The translations under genes and the position numbers were made by a program. Below, piece after piece: positions 49,785 to 58,462 of a DNA stretch of 64,000 nt; position 1 is the stretch's first letter, and every line of letters begins with the position of its first letter. Under the pieces are notes generated by a model. It had not been told where the DNA came from. It saw nothing but the letters and a program-made list of their open reading frames with translations, and searched no databases. The DNA is from DATAUK01 sp036268295 (GTDB lineage Bacteria; Actinomycetota; Actinomycetes; JAFAQI01): NCBI GenBank assembly GCA_036268295.1, contig DATAUK010000042.1:21148-85147 (forward strand), in the 5' to 3' direction.

Positions 49785-52700
49785 ATGGGCCGTCGCTGGA
49801 CATCGCGCGCGCTCGTTGCGGGGGTCGTGGCCGCGACGGCGTGCCTGCTCGCTGTGCCATCCGCGGACGCGGCGGTGACCTTCACGGTCTATTCGTCCTT
49901 TCCCAGCACGATGGCCGTCGGCGCCACCGGCCTGGCCGGGCAGCTGACCATCGCCAACAACTCGACTTCGCCTGAGGGCACCAGCACGGTCACGCTGACG
50001 GCGATTGACCTGGTCCCCTCATGTGGCTCCACAACGGCTCCGGGCGGGGTCTGCCAGTCCGCCGACCCCGGCGTGTTCCAAGTGGGTGCGGCCGGCACCG
50101 GCGAGGCCGGCACCGGCTGCCCCGGGACCACCTTCACGACCTCGATCGTAGATAGCACCACCGGCGAGGTCTCCTTCACGCCCACTACTACCGTGACCCT
50201 CGCCGCCAACGGCCCGCCGACAGCGCAGTGCGTGATCGACTTCACCTTCAGCGTGCTCAAGGCACCCAGCAAAGACGCCAGCACCAGCGCACCCGGGCTG
50301 CAGACCGCGCAGATCTCATCCGCCAGTGGCACCGCGACGAGCGATTCTGCGACCGGGCTCTCGACGACCAGCGCGGTCACCACCGTCACGAAGGCCGTCA
50401 CCGCGCTCAGCGCGCAAGCATCCGGCAGTACCACGCTGGGCAACTCGATCTCCGACTCCGCAACACTCTCGGGGGGCTCGAGCCCCACCGGAACAATGAC
50501 GTTCAAGGCGTACGGCGCCGACGACGCCACTTGCACCCAGCCAGCGGTGGCCACCGTGACGGCGACCGTGTCGGGCAACGGCGGCTACTCGTCCGGGCCG
50601 TTCACTCCGACGTCGATCGGCACTTACCACTGGATCGCGTCGTACGGCGGTGACGCCAAGAATGCCACCGCCGGCCCCACCAGCTGCACCGCCACGGGCA
50701 GCTCCGTCGTGGTGACCCAGGCGGTTACGACCCTCACCGCGCGAGCCTCGGGGGCGGTCGGGCTCGGCGGCGTGCTGACCGACTCCGCAACACTGGCGGG
50801 TGGCGTCGGCGCGAGCGGGACCGTCACCTTTCACGCCTACGGCCCGGACGACGCCAGCTGCGGTGATGCCGCGGCCTACACCTCAACCGCCCTCGTCAAC
50901 GGCAACGGCACGTTGAGCTCGGGTTCGTTCACACCGACCCGCGCCGGTACGTACCGCTGGACAGCGACGTACGGCGGTGATCCGAACAACCTGAGCTCGA
51001 CCACCAACTGCAACGACGCCAACCAGTCAGCGACGGTCCTCACGACGACCCCGACCACTATCTCCACCCAGGCGTCGGCGACCGTCGTCGTGGGCGGTCA
51101 GATCTCGGACACCGCGACGCTGTCAGGTGGCGCGAGCCCGACCGGAACCATCACGTTTGACGGCTACGCCCCGGGCGACACCAGCTGCTCGAACACCCCC
51201 GCGTTCACCGCCACCAAGAATGTCGCCGGCAACGGCACCGTCAGCTCGGGCACGTTCACCGCCGCGACCGCCGGCACTTACCGCTGGACCGCCACCTACA
51301 GCGGCGACACCAACAACGCGCCCTCATCGACCAGCTGCAACGACGCCCACAGCACCACGGTCGTCAGCCAGGCGACACCCACCACCACCAACCAAGCCTC
51401 CGGCACGGTCTCGGTGGGGAACACGGTCTCGGACACCGCGACGCTGTCCGGCGGCGCGAACCCAACCGGAACCGTCACCTTCGACCTCTACGGCTCGGGC
51501 GACACCAGCTGCTCGAAGACCCCCGCGTTCACCGCCAGCAAGAACGTCACCGGCAACGGCACGGTCAGCTCGGGGACGTTCACCGCCGCGACCGCCGGCA
51601 CCTATCGCTGGACCGCGGCCTACAGCGGCGACACCAACAACGCGGGCTCCGCCACGAGCTGCAATTCCGCACACAGCACCACGACCGTCAGCCAGGCGAC
51701 ACCCACCATCACCAACCAAGGCTCTGGCACGGTCTCGGTGGGGAGCACGGTCTCGGACACCGCGACGCTGTCTGGCGGCGCGAACCCAACCGGAACCGTC
51801 ACCTTCGACCTCTACGGCCCGAACGACGCCTCCTGCTCGACCACGCCGGTGTTCAGCGCCACCAAGAACGTTGCGGGCAACGGCGACCTGAGCTCGGGCA
51901 CCTTCGCGCCGACAACGCCCGGCACCTACCGCTGGATCGCGACTTACGGCGGCGACTACAGCAACGCCGGCTCCGCCACCAACTGCACCGACCCCGACGG
52001 ATCGGTGACGGTCTTGGCGCCGTCGGTCACCTCACTCACGTCGCAAGCCACCGCCACCGTCACGCTGGGAAGCCCGATCTCAGACACTGCTTCGCTCGCC
52101 GGCGGCAGCAATCCCACCGGCAAGGTCACCTTCGATGCCTACGGCCCTGGTGACGGCAGCTGCGCTCAGGCACCGGCCTTCACCTCGAGCGCCTCGGTCT
52201 CGGGTGACGGCGACTATCCGTCCGGGTCCTTCACCGCTACCGTGCCCGGCACCTACCGCTGGGTCGCGGCGTACGGCGGCGACGCCGACAACGATGCGTC
52301 GGCGTCGGGCTGCAACGACCCAGGTGTCACGAGCGTCGTCAGCCCGGCAACCAGCACGGTTGCCCTCACGATGTCCGCCTCGACCTCGACGTACGGCGAT
52401 GAGCGGGCCGAGCTGTTGTCGGTCACAGTGCCCGCAACCTCCTCCGATGCGGCCCCGACCGGCACGGTCAAGGTCAGCGAGTCCGCAACCACGCTGTGCT
52501 CGCTCACGTTGAACGCGGGCAGCGGCTCCTGCCGGCTCGCCAACACCCAGCTTCACGCCGGCAGCTATCACCTAGTCGCCTCATTCGCCGGCGACGCCGC
52601 CTCAAGCGCCTCGACCTCGGCCTCGAAGCGCCTGGAGATCGCCAGGGCGAAAGCGACGCTCGCCCTCACGCTGTCCCATGTCAAGCTCCGGTTCGGTCAC

Positions 52701-52958
52701 GAGCAGGTAGAGCGGCTGTCGGTCACGACGAGCGGAACCGTCCTCATCGGCCACGTGACCATCAGGGCCGGCGCCAAGACGCTCTGCACGATCTCGCTCG
52801 CGGCAGGCAAGGGCAGCTGCCGGTTGACGAAGGACAAGCTGCGGCCCGGAAAGCACCCGCTGGTCGCGCACTACAACGGTAGCGCCAACCTCACTGCATC
52901 GACCTCAGCCAAGAAATCGGTCACGGTCCACAAACGCTCCCGGCCCCAACCGAAGTAG
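49785..52958 (+). CDS. Giant exported protein with six Ig-like repeats
   Basis: 1057 residues. A signal peptide (RALVAGVVAATACLLAVPSADA) is followed by an N-terminal beta domain, six Ig-like repeats of 108-110 residues, each with two Cys, and two further Ig-like domains ending in the basic tail HKRSRPQPK. The repeat core is SDTATLSGGANPTGTVTFDLYG and GTYRWTATYSGD. No LPXTG motif. It is probably a surface-exposed or secreted fibre or adhesin. Repeats 3-5 are nearly identical at DNA level. It interrupts the dapD-dapC neighbourhood. Confidence 0.8.
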   Translation: MGRRWTSRALVAGVVAATACLLAVPSADAAVTFTVYSSFPSTMAVGATGLAGQLTIANNSTSPEGTSTVTLTAIDLVPSCGSTTAPGGVCQSADPGVFQVGAAGTGEAGTGCPGTTFTTSIVDSTTGEVSFTPTTTVTLAANGPPTAQCVIDFTFSVLKAPSKDASTSAPGLQTAQISSASGTATSDSATGLSTTSAVTTVTKAVTALSAQASGSTTLGNSISDSATLSGGSSPTGTMTFKAYGADDATCTQPAVATVTATVSGNGGYSSGPFTPTSIGTYHWIASYGGDAKNATAGPTSCTATGSSVVVTQAVTTLTARASGAVGLGGVLTDSATLAGGVGASGTVTFHAYGPDDASCGDAAAYTSTALVNGNGTLSSGSFTPTRAGTYRWTATYGGDPNNLSSTTNCNDANQSATVLTTTPTTISTQASATVVVGGQISDTATLSGGASPTGTITFDGYAPGDTSCSNTPAFTATKNVAGNGTVSSGTFTAATAGTYRWTATYSGDTNNAPSSTSCNDAHSTTVVSQATPTTTNQASGTVSVGNTVSDTATLSGGANPTGTVTFDLYGSGDTSCSKTPAFTASKNVTGNGTVSSGTFTAATAGTYRWTAAYSGDTNNAGSATSCNSAHSTTTVSQATPTITNQGSGTVSVGSTVSDTATLSGGANPTGTVTFDLYGPNDASCSTTPVFSATKNVAGNGDLSSGTFAPTTPGTYRWIATYGGDYSNAGSATNCTDPDGSVTVLAPSVTSLTSQATATVTLGSPISDTASLAGGSNPTGKVTFDAYGPGDGSCAQAPAFTSSASVSGDGDYPSGSFTATVPGTYRWVAAYGGDADNDASASGCNDPGVTSVVSPATSTVALTMSASTSTYGDERAELLSVTVPATSSDAAPTGTVKVSESATTLCSLTLNAGSGSCRLANTQLHAGSYHLVASFAGDAASSASTSASKRLEIARAKATLALTLSHVKLRFGHEQVERLSVTTSGTVLIGHVTIRAGAKTLCTISLAAGKGSCRLTKDKLRPGKHPLVAHYNGSANLTASTSAKKSVTVHKRSRPQPK
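50448..52404 (+). repeat. Six tandem repeats of about 324-330 nt encoding Ig-like domains
   Basis: Matching points of the units fall at 50448, 50772, 51102, 51426, 51750 and 52077, giving spacings of 324, 330, 324, 324 and 327 nt. Units 3, 4 and 5 share long identical stretches such as CTCGGACACCGCGACGCTGT. The outer units have diverged. Confidence 0.85.
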
Positions 52959-53031
52959 CACACAACGTCGCCCGCCATGCCGGGTTCCTACGCTCGCAGG
53001 CTCAACTCGCGCGCGAGCTTCGATCACGCTG

Positions 53032-53054
53032 TGCGCTACATCGGTCGTAGCGCA
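53032..53054. terminator. Stem-loop between Ig-repeat protein and dapC
   Basis: TGCGCTAC and GTAGCGCA form a perfect 8-bp stem with a 7-nt loop, in the gap between convergent stop codons. Confidence 0.5.
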
Positions 53055-53061
53055 GCGTCAA

Positions 53062-54147
53062 TCAATTGACGGCGGCGCCGAGGCGCGCGACCGCCGTGGC
53101 GATCCGCTCGTCGGTCGCGGTCAACGCGAACCGGACGTGCTGCGCACCCCCGACGCCGTAGAACGCCCCCGGCGCGACCAGGATGCCGAGCCCGCAGAGC
53201 CGGCCGACGGTGTCCCAGCAGGACTCGTTGCGGCTGGCCCACAGATACAGTCCCGCCTCGGAGTCGTCGACCTCGAAGCCCGCCGCCTGCAACGCGGCAA
53301 GCAACGAGGTACGACGGGCGGCGTAGCGCGAGCGCTGCTCGATGACGTGGTCATCGTCGCCGAGTGCCGCGATCATCGCCGCCTGCACCGGTCCGGGCAC
53401 GATCATGCCGAGGTGCTTGCGCACGTCTCGCAGCGCCGAGATCACCGTCGGGTCGCCGGCAACGAAACCGGCGCGATAGCCGGCGAGATTGGAGCGCTTG
53501 GACAACGAATGCACCGCAAGCAGGCCTCGGTGGTCACCGTCACAGACTTCCGGTGACAACACCGAGGCGGGTCGCTCGTCGCCGTAGTAGATGTCGGCGT
53601 AGCACTCGTCGCTGGCGAGAAGCGTGCCTCGCTCGCGCGCCCACGCGACCAGCTTGCGCAGATGATCGACCGGCAGCACCCGGCCGGTCGGGTTCGACGG
53701 CGAGTTGATCCACAGCACGTCAAGACGCTGCGGGCCGACCGACAGCGTCGAGTCGACCGCCATCGCACTGGCGCCGACGAACTGAGCGCCGACGGCGTAC
53801 GTCGGGTAGGCAAGCGCGGGGTAGCCGACGCTGCGGCTCTCGAGCAAGGTCGGAAGCCAGGCGATCAGCTCCTTGGTGCCGATGACCGGCAGCACCTCAT
53901 CGGGCGCCAGCGTGGCGCCGAACCGGCGCGAGAGCCAGCCGGCAATGGCCTCGCGGAGCGCGACGGAGCCGGCGGTCAGCGGATAGCCGGGTGAGTCGGC
54001 CGCGTCGGCGAGCGCCCGGGTGATGATCGCCGGCGTCGGGTCGACCGGGGTGCCGATCGACAGGTCGACGATCCCGTCCGGATGGGCTCGCGCGATCTCT
54101 GCCTGGGGCGCGAGGGTGTCCCAGGGGAAATCGGGAAGGGCTCTCAC
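53062..54147 (-). CDS. dapC: Succinyldiaminopimelate transaminase
   Basis: 361 residues, fold type I PLP enzyme. SLSKRSNLAGYRAGF contains the PLP lysine, WINSPSNPTGRVLP and ASDECYADIYYGD are class I motifs, and SIGTPVDPTP begins the active-site region. It converts N-succinyl-oxo-aminopimelate to succinyl-DAP. Its GTG overlaps the fdxA stop by 4 nt, the same arrangement as Rv1178-Rv1177 in mycobacteria. Confidence 0.9.
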   Translation of the reverse strand: MRALPDFPWDTLAPQAEIARAHPDGIVDLSIGTPVDPTPAIITRALADAADSPGYPLTAGSVALREAIAGWLSRRFGATLAPDEVLPVIGTKELIAWLPTLLESRSVGYPALAYPTYAVGAQFVGASAMAVDSTLSVGPQRLDVLWINSPSNPTGRVLPVDHLRKLVAWARERGTLLASDECYADIYYGDERPASVLSPEVCDGDHRGLLAVHSLSKRSNLAGYRAGFVAGDPTVISALRDVRKHLGMIVPGPVQAAMIAALGDDDHVIEQRSRYAARRTSLLAALQAAGFEVDDSEAGLYLWASRNESCWDTVGRLCGLGILVAPGAFYGVGGAQHVRFALTATDERIATAVARLGAAVN

Positions 54148-54476
54148 CCCTCCGCTTTTTCACCCATCGGAGGCAATGCCGCGACGAACGGATGGTCCTT
54201 GTCGATCTTGCCGGTCTTGGATGCGCCGCCCGGCGAGCCGAGATCGTCGAAGAACTCGACGTTGGCCTTGTAGTAGTCCTTCCACTGCTCAGGCGTGTCG
54301 TCTTCGTAGAAGATCGCCTCGACCGGGCAGACCGGCTCGCACGCACCGCAGTCCACGCATTCGTCAGGGTGGATGTAGAGCATCCGGTTGCCCTCGTAGA
54401 TGCAGTCGACGGGGCATTCCTCGATGCACGACTTGTCGAGCAGATCAACGCACGGCTCGGCGATGACGTAGGTCAC
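54144..54476 (-). CDS. fdxA: Seven-iron ferredoxin
   Basis: 110 residues. CVDLLDKSCIEECPVDCIYEG provides the 3Fe-4S site and CVDCGACEPVCPVEAI the 4Fe-4S site, the usual FdxA pattern. It transfers electrons to P450 or other oxidoreductases. GGGAGGA is 8 nt before the GTG start. It is the first gene of the fdxA-dapC operon. Confidence 0.94.
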   Translation of the reverse strand: MTYVIAEPCVDLLDKSCIEECPVDCIYEGNRMLYIHPDECVDCGACEPVCPVEAIFYEDDTPEQWKDYYKANVEFFDDLGSPGGASKTGKIDKDHPFVAALPPMGEKAEG

Positions 54477-54504
54477 GGTTCCAATCCTCCCTGATGGTGA
54501 CTTC

Positions 54505-54510
54505 TAGTAT
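54505..54510 (+). promoter_or_regulatory. Candidate -10 box (TAGTAT) for the GNAT gene
   Basis: TAGTAT in the 52-bp gap between divergent fdxA and GNAT genes, 18 nt before the ATG at 54529. The opposite strand gives TACTAG-like sequence, so a shared region for both promoters is possible. Confidence 0.3.
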
Positions 54511-54528
54511 CGCGATCACAACAGCCTG

Positions 54529-55503
54529 ATGCGAACCCGGGAGTCGTCTGTGGCGTTCATGCCGCCTGACCAGCTCGCCGTTGGGACCACCGTCACACTC
54601 CGCGTGGAGACACCGGTCGGCCCGATCGGCGTCGTCGGCGTGCTCGTCGGTGTCGAAGCTGACACCTGGTCAGTACGCCGCCGCGACGGCTCGACCAGCA
54701 TCCTCAACGTCGCCTCAATCACCGCCTGCCGAGTCGTCCCGCCGCCACGCTCGACGCTGGCAAGCGTCGACGAGGTGGAGCGAATGGGCGCGCTGGGCTG
54801 GCGCGGCCTCGACCAGTGCACGCTCGGCGAGTGGCTGCTCCGAGCCAGCAGCGGCTTCACCAGCCGGGGCAACTCGGCCCTCGCGCTCGGCGATCCCGGG
54901 ACCGATCTCGAACCTGCGATCGACCAGGTCGAGCAGTGGTACACCGAACGCGGGTTGCCCGCCCGGATCCAGCTCACCAGCCGCGACGCGCCGGCCGGGC
55001 TCTCGGACGCGCTCGACCGGCGCGGCTGGACGACATCGCCGACGGTGCACACAATGACCGCCGAGCTGGGTCATGTGCTGCGCGCGGCGACCGCAACGAC
55101 CGACCTCGACGTGCGGGTCGACGAGACCCCGGATGCCGGCTGGATCTCCTGCTACGCGCGCGTCACCGACGCACTGCTGCCGACCGCGCGGGCGATCCTC
55201 ACCAACCACCCGGCCGCGACGTTCGCCTCGGTACGGCGGGATGGCAAGAGCGTTGCAGTCGCGAGAGCCGCGGTCGATGATCGCTGGGCTGGCCTGTTCG
55301 CGGTCGAGGTGATGCCCGAGCACCGCGGACACGGGCTCGGCGAGGTGGTGAGCGCTGCGGCGCTGCGCGCGGCCGGGCAGCGCGGCGGCCGTCGTAGCTA
55401 TCTGCAGGTCAGCACAGACAATGCGGCGGCGATCAGGTTGTACGAACGGCTCGGCTACACCGTCCACCACGACTACCTCTACCGCGAGATGGCCACCGGC
55501 TAG
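54529..55503 (+). CDS. GNAT-family acetyltransferase with N-terminal extension
   Basis: 324 residues. The C-terminal GNAT domain has the acetyl-CoA motif VMPEHRGHGLGEVV and NAAAIRLYERLGYTV. The N-terminal 75 residues are beta-rich (TTVTLRVETPVGPIGVVGVLVGVEADTWSVRRRDG), then a second, GNAT-like half follows. Substrate unknown. The start may be ATG 54529 or 54559. The stop abuts the lipase stop on the other strand with no gap. Confidence 0.82.
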   Translation: MRTRESSVAFMPPDQLAVGTTVTLRVETPVGPIGVVGVLVGVEADTWSVRRRDGSTSILNVASITACRVVPPPRSTLASVDEVERMGALGWRGLDQCTLGEWLLRASSGFTSRGNSALALGDPGTDLEPAIDQVEQWYTERGLPARIQLTSRDAPAGLSDALDRRGWTTSPTVHTMTAELGHVLRAATATTDLDVRVDETPDAGWISCYARVTDALLPTARAILTNHPAATFASVRRDGKSVAVARAAVDDRWAGLFAVEVMPEHRGHGLGEVVSAAALRAAGQRGGRRSYLQVSTDNAAAIRLYERLGYTVHHDYLYREMATG

Positions 55504-56808
55504 CTACTTCTTCTTGTGGTGCTTGTGGACCGGGACCGGCTTGAGCGAGTTGCCCTTGCCGATCGAGGAACAGCCGTTGACGAACGGGGTCCCGGCGAAT
55601 CGCGCCTGCAGGAACTCCAGCGCTGCCGGCTCGAACTCCAGCGCCGCTTCGGTGTGGTCGGCACCCTGATAGGTCGAGAACTGCACCGGCACACCCTGGG
55701 TGCAGTACTCATGGGCGAGTCCCTCGACGTCCTTGGTCACCATCACGCCGTCACCGGTGCCGTCGGAGTCGCCGACACCCATGAACAGCGGGCCCTTCGG
55801 GTGACCCTTGGTGCTGCCCATCAGGAGCCGGTTGGCGATCCGGGCAAACGCCGGGATCGCGAAGAAGTGCTTGTAGCGCGGCCTGAGCAGCGACTTGATC
55901 TTCAGGCCCGGGTAGTTGCCGAGGAACGCGCCGATGCACTCGTGGCGCACCTGTTTGGTGATCCGCTTGCCCTTCGCCGACAGGTACGGCGCCAGCTTCA
56001 TGTCGAAGGCGCGGGTCAGCGAGACGAGTACGGCGGGAATGACGCCCGACCAGTCCTTGGAGCCGTTGATGTAGTTGGTGTTGTGAGCGAAGTCGACCGG
56101 GATCCCGCCCTCGGCGACACCGACGATGTTGAGCCCTGGCGCGTAGTGCGGCGCGAGCTCGCTGGCCCAATCCGCAGCGATCGCGCCGCCGCTGTAGCCG
56201 CTCAGCGCGACCTTGGTGCTGTGCGCAAGCTTGAGGTCCGACTCGGTCGCGCGGATGCCGTCGAGGGTCGCGGAGCCTGACTCCTGCCCGGCCGCCCAGT
56301 CGAGCTTCTCGCCTTCGTAGTCCGGGATGGTGACGATGTAGCCCTGGGTGAGGTAGCTCCCGATCAGGAGCTCTTCCTCGTTGGCCTGCGACTGGTTCGT
56401 CGAGCCAGGGTCGCCGCCGGCGAGGGTGTAGCTCGGGTCGCACTGGGAGCCGAGCGCGTCGTAGAAGCTCAGATAGGTCAGGATGCGCGGCGCGACCGTG
56501 GCAGTCGGCGGCTTGAGCACGGTCGTCACCGTGACTGCCGGCTTGCCGCGCTCGTTCCGGGTCCGGTAGAGCAGCTGGTCGGCGCTGATCGGCGACGAGC
56601 TGCCGTTGATCGCCACCTTTACCACGCGCTTGTTCAGCACCGTCCCTGGCGCGATCTTCGCGAGTGGCTTATGACCGGTGTAGGTGTAGAACGGGTCCTT
56701 CGTCGGCAGAGCCCGACCGGCGGCCGCGCCTACTGGCGAGGAGCCCAGCAGGGTGGCGGAGCCGACCAACAGAATTCCGACGAACAGGCACGATCGACGT
56801 ATCAGCAT
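55504..56808 (-). CDS. Secreted lipase of the LIP family
   Basis: 434 residues. Signal peptide (LFVGILLVGSATLLGSSPVGA) then an alpha/beta hydrolase with nucleophile Ser 206 (GYSGGA), Asp 347 or 349 (GVGDSDGTGDG) and His 385 (GADHTEA). YEGEKLDWAAGQESG is typical of the secretory lipase family. The C-terminus is VHKHHKKK, a basic tail that could bind an anionic surface. Substrate probably esters or lipids. Confidence 0.86.
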   Translation of the reverse strand: MLIRRSCLFVGILLVGSATLLGSSPVGAAAGRALPTKDPFYTYTGHKPLAKIAPGTVLNKRVVKVAINGSSSPISADQLLYRTRNERGKPAVTVTTVLKPPTATVAPRILTYLSFYDALGSQCDPSYTLAGGDPGSTNQSQANEEELLIGSYLTQGYIVTIPDYEGEKLDWAAGQESGSATLDGIRATESDLKLAHSTKVALSGYSGGAIAADWASELAPHYAPGLNIVGVAEGGIPVDFAHNTNYINGSKDWSGVIPAVLVSLTRAFDMKLAPYLSAKGKRITKQVRHECIGAFLGNYPGLKIKSLLRPRYKHFFAIPAFARIANRLLMGSTKGHPKGPLFMGVGDSDGTGDGVMVTKDVEGLAHEYCTQGVPVQFSTYQGADHTEAALEFEPAALEFLQARFAGTPFVNGCSSIGKGNSLKPVPVHKHHKKK

Positions 56809-56836
56809 GCGGTATCTCTACCACCCAGCGCGGAAT

Positions 56837-58462
56837 TTACGCCCGAGTGTCCTGGGCCAGTAGCGGCCGCGCGGCCGCCACCACAGCGTCGAGCTGGATC
56901 GTGAGCACTGCGACGTCGTCGCGCAGCCGCTCCGGGCTGAGGTTGGTCAGCAACAGGTCGCACACCGACGCGGCATCAGCGCCGGCTGGGGCCGCCGCGA
57001 CCTGCGCCCCGAGCCGCGCCAGAGACGTGGTGAGGGACTCACCCGGCACCTCGATCAGCCCGTCGGTGAACAGCAGCAAGGTCGAGCCGGCCGACAACAC
57101 AACCGCGCCCTGCGGCCGGACGGCGCCGGCCTGGCTCGGCGCGCCGAGCAGGAGCGACGGCGCCGCACTGAGGTCGCGCACCGAACCGTCCGGGTCGCGC
57201 ACGAACGGCGGCAGATGCCCGGCGTTGGCGAAGGTCAACGTCCGCCCGCCCGAATCGTCGGGGGCGCTCAGGACGCCGTAGAACACCGTGACGAGATCGC
57301 TGATCCTGAAGTTGGCGATGAAACCGTCGAGTCTGTCCAGCACCTCGTTGGGCGGCGCACCGCTCCACCCGTAGGCGCGCAGCGAGGACTGCACCTTGGC
57401 CATCGCGGCGGCCGCGGCAACGTCATGACCGACGACATCGCCGATCACGAGCCCGATCCGGCCGTCCGCAAGCTCGAACACGTCGAACCAGTCGCCGCCG
57501 ATCTCCTGATGAAGCGCGGCAGGAAGGTAGCGCGCCGCCAGATCGAGTCCCGGCAGCGTGGGGAGCGAGGGCAGCAGGCTTCGCTGCAACGTCTCCGCAA
57601 CCCGATGCTCGCTGTCATAAAGCGCCACGGCGCTGCGACGACGACGGCTTTCCACCTCGGTCACGAGCCCCACGAGCAGCGCGAGGCAGATGCCACCGGC
57701 GAGCACGATCCACGGCGCATCCTCGGTCGCCGTCCCCACGAGCGGGCTCGCCGCGGAGGCCTGCAACGTCCAGGTCGCCGCGCCGGCCGGCAGTGGCTGG
57801 GTGCGGACCTGGCCTTTGAGCGGCAGTGCAGTCGTTGTTTCGGCGAGCACCTCGCTGCGAGCCGGTCGCGGCGAGTCGTAGATGACGACGTTGAGCTCGC
57901 TGAATGGGGCCGTCTTGGCCGATCGCGGCGCGCCGATCGGCCCGAGCGGGTCCTCTCGATAGAGCACGGTCCCCGCTGGCGCGACAGGCGGACCTAGGGC
58001 GAAGCCGAGTGAGCGCTTGGCGCCACTGCCGATCACCCCAGTCGGGACGATTTGCGGGTTGGTCAGGGCGGTCTGAAACGCGGCCGCGCGAACGCCGGAA
58101 AGCATCTCGCCCGGGCGCAGCCCTGGTCCCTTGGCCATCACGACCACGTAGCCGCTGTCCGCCTTTCGGACCAACGCGAACGTCGAGTTCGCCGATGTCC
58201 CGACCTCAGCTGCCGCACTGGCCTGACCGAACGCCGACGCGGACTGGTTGGTGGCTCGTAGCACTCCCCCAAGTACGTCCAGCGGCCCCGGCAACGAGCT
58301 GATCGACGACGTCAGCACCAAGCCGATCTCGTTGGTCCGCTCTTTGAGTAGCCGGGACTCCTGATCCTTCACCGCCGCCCTGGCGGCGACCGCGCCGACC
58401 ACCGTGATGATCACCATGACCGCAAGGACGGCCAGGCTGAGACCACGGACGCCGCGCCTCAC
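56837..58462 (-). CDS. Membrane-bound PP2C-type (SpoIIE/RsbU-like) phosphatase
   Basis: 541 residues. Two membrane helices (LSLAVLAVMVIITVVGAVAA and WIVLAGGICLALLVGLV) enclose an extracytoplasmic sensor region. The C-terminal SpoIIE domain has GGDWFDVFELADGRIGLVIGDVVGHD and RDDVAVLTIQ, the metal-binding aspartates. It dephosphorylates an anti-anti-sigma partner such as the STAS protein at 59592. I chose the GTG at 58462 because it overlaps the HATPase stop as GTGA; an upstream frame to 58552 lies within that gene. Confidence 0.88.
   Translation of the reverse strand: MRRGVRGLSLAVLAVMVIITVVGAVAARAAVKDQESRLLKERTNEIGLVLTSSISSLPGPLDVLGGVLRATNQSASAFGQASAAAEVGTSANSTFALVRKADSGYVVVMAKGPGLRPGEMLSGVRAAAFQTALTNPQIVPTGVIGSGAKRSLGFALGPPVAPAGTVLYREDPLGPIGAPRSAKTAPFSELNVVIYDSPRPARSEVLAETTTALPLKGQVRTQPLPAGAATWTLQASAASPLVGTATEDAPWIVLAGGICLALLVGLVTEVESRRRRSAVALYDSEHRVAETLQRSLLPSLPTLPGLDLAARYLPAALHQEIGGDWFDVFELADGRIGLVIGDVVGHDVAAAAAMAKVQSSLRAYGWSGAPPNEVLDRLDGFIANFRISDLVTVFYGVLSAPDDSGGRTLTFANAGHLPPFVRDPDGSVRDLSAAPSLLLGAPSQAGAVRPQGAVVLSAGSTLLLFTDGLIEVPGESLTTSLARLGAQVAAAPAGADAASVCDLLLTNLSPERLRDDVAVLTIQLDAVVAAARPLLAQDTRA

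Noticed and set aside
50448..52404. Repeat array as CRISPR
   Set aside because: Units are 324-330 nt, all coding and without spacers, so it is a protein repeat.
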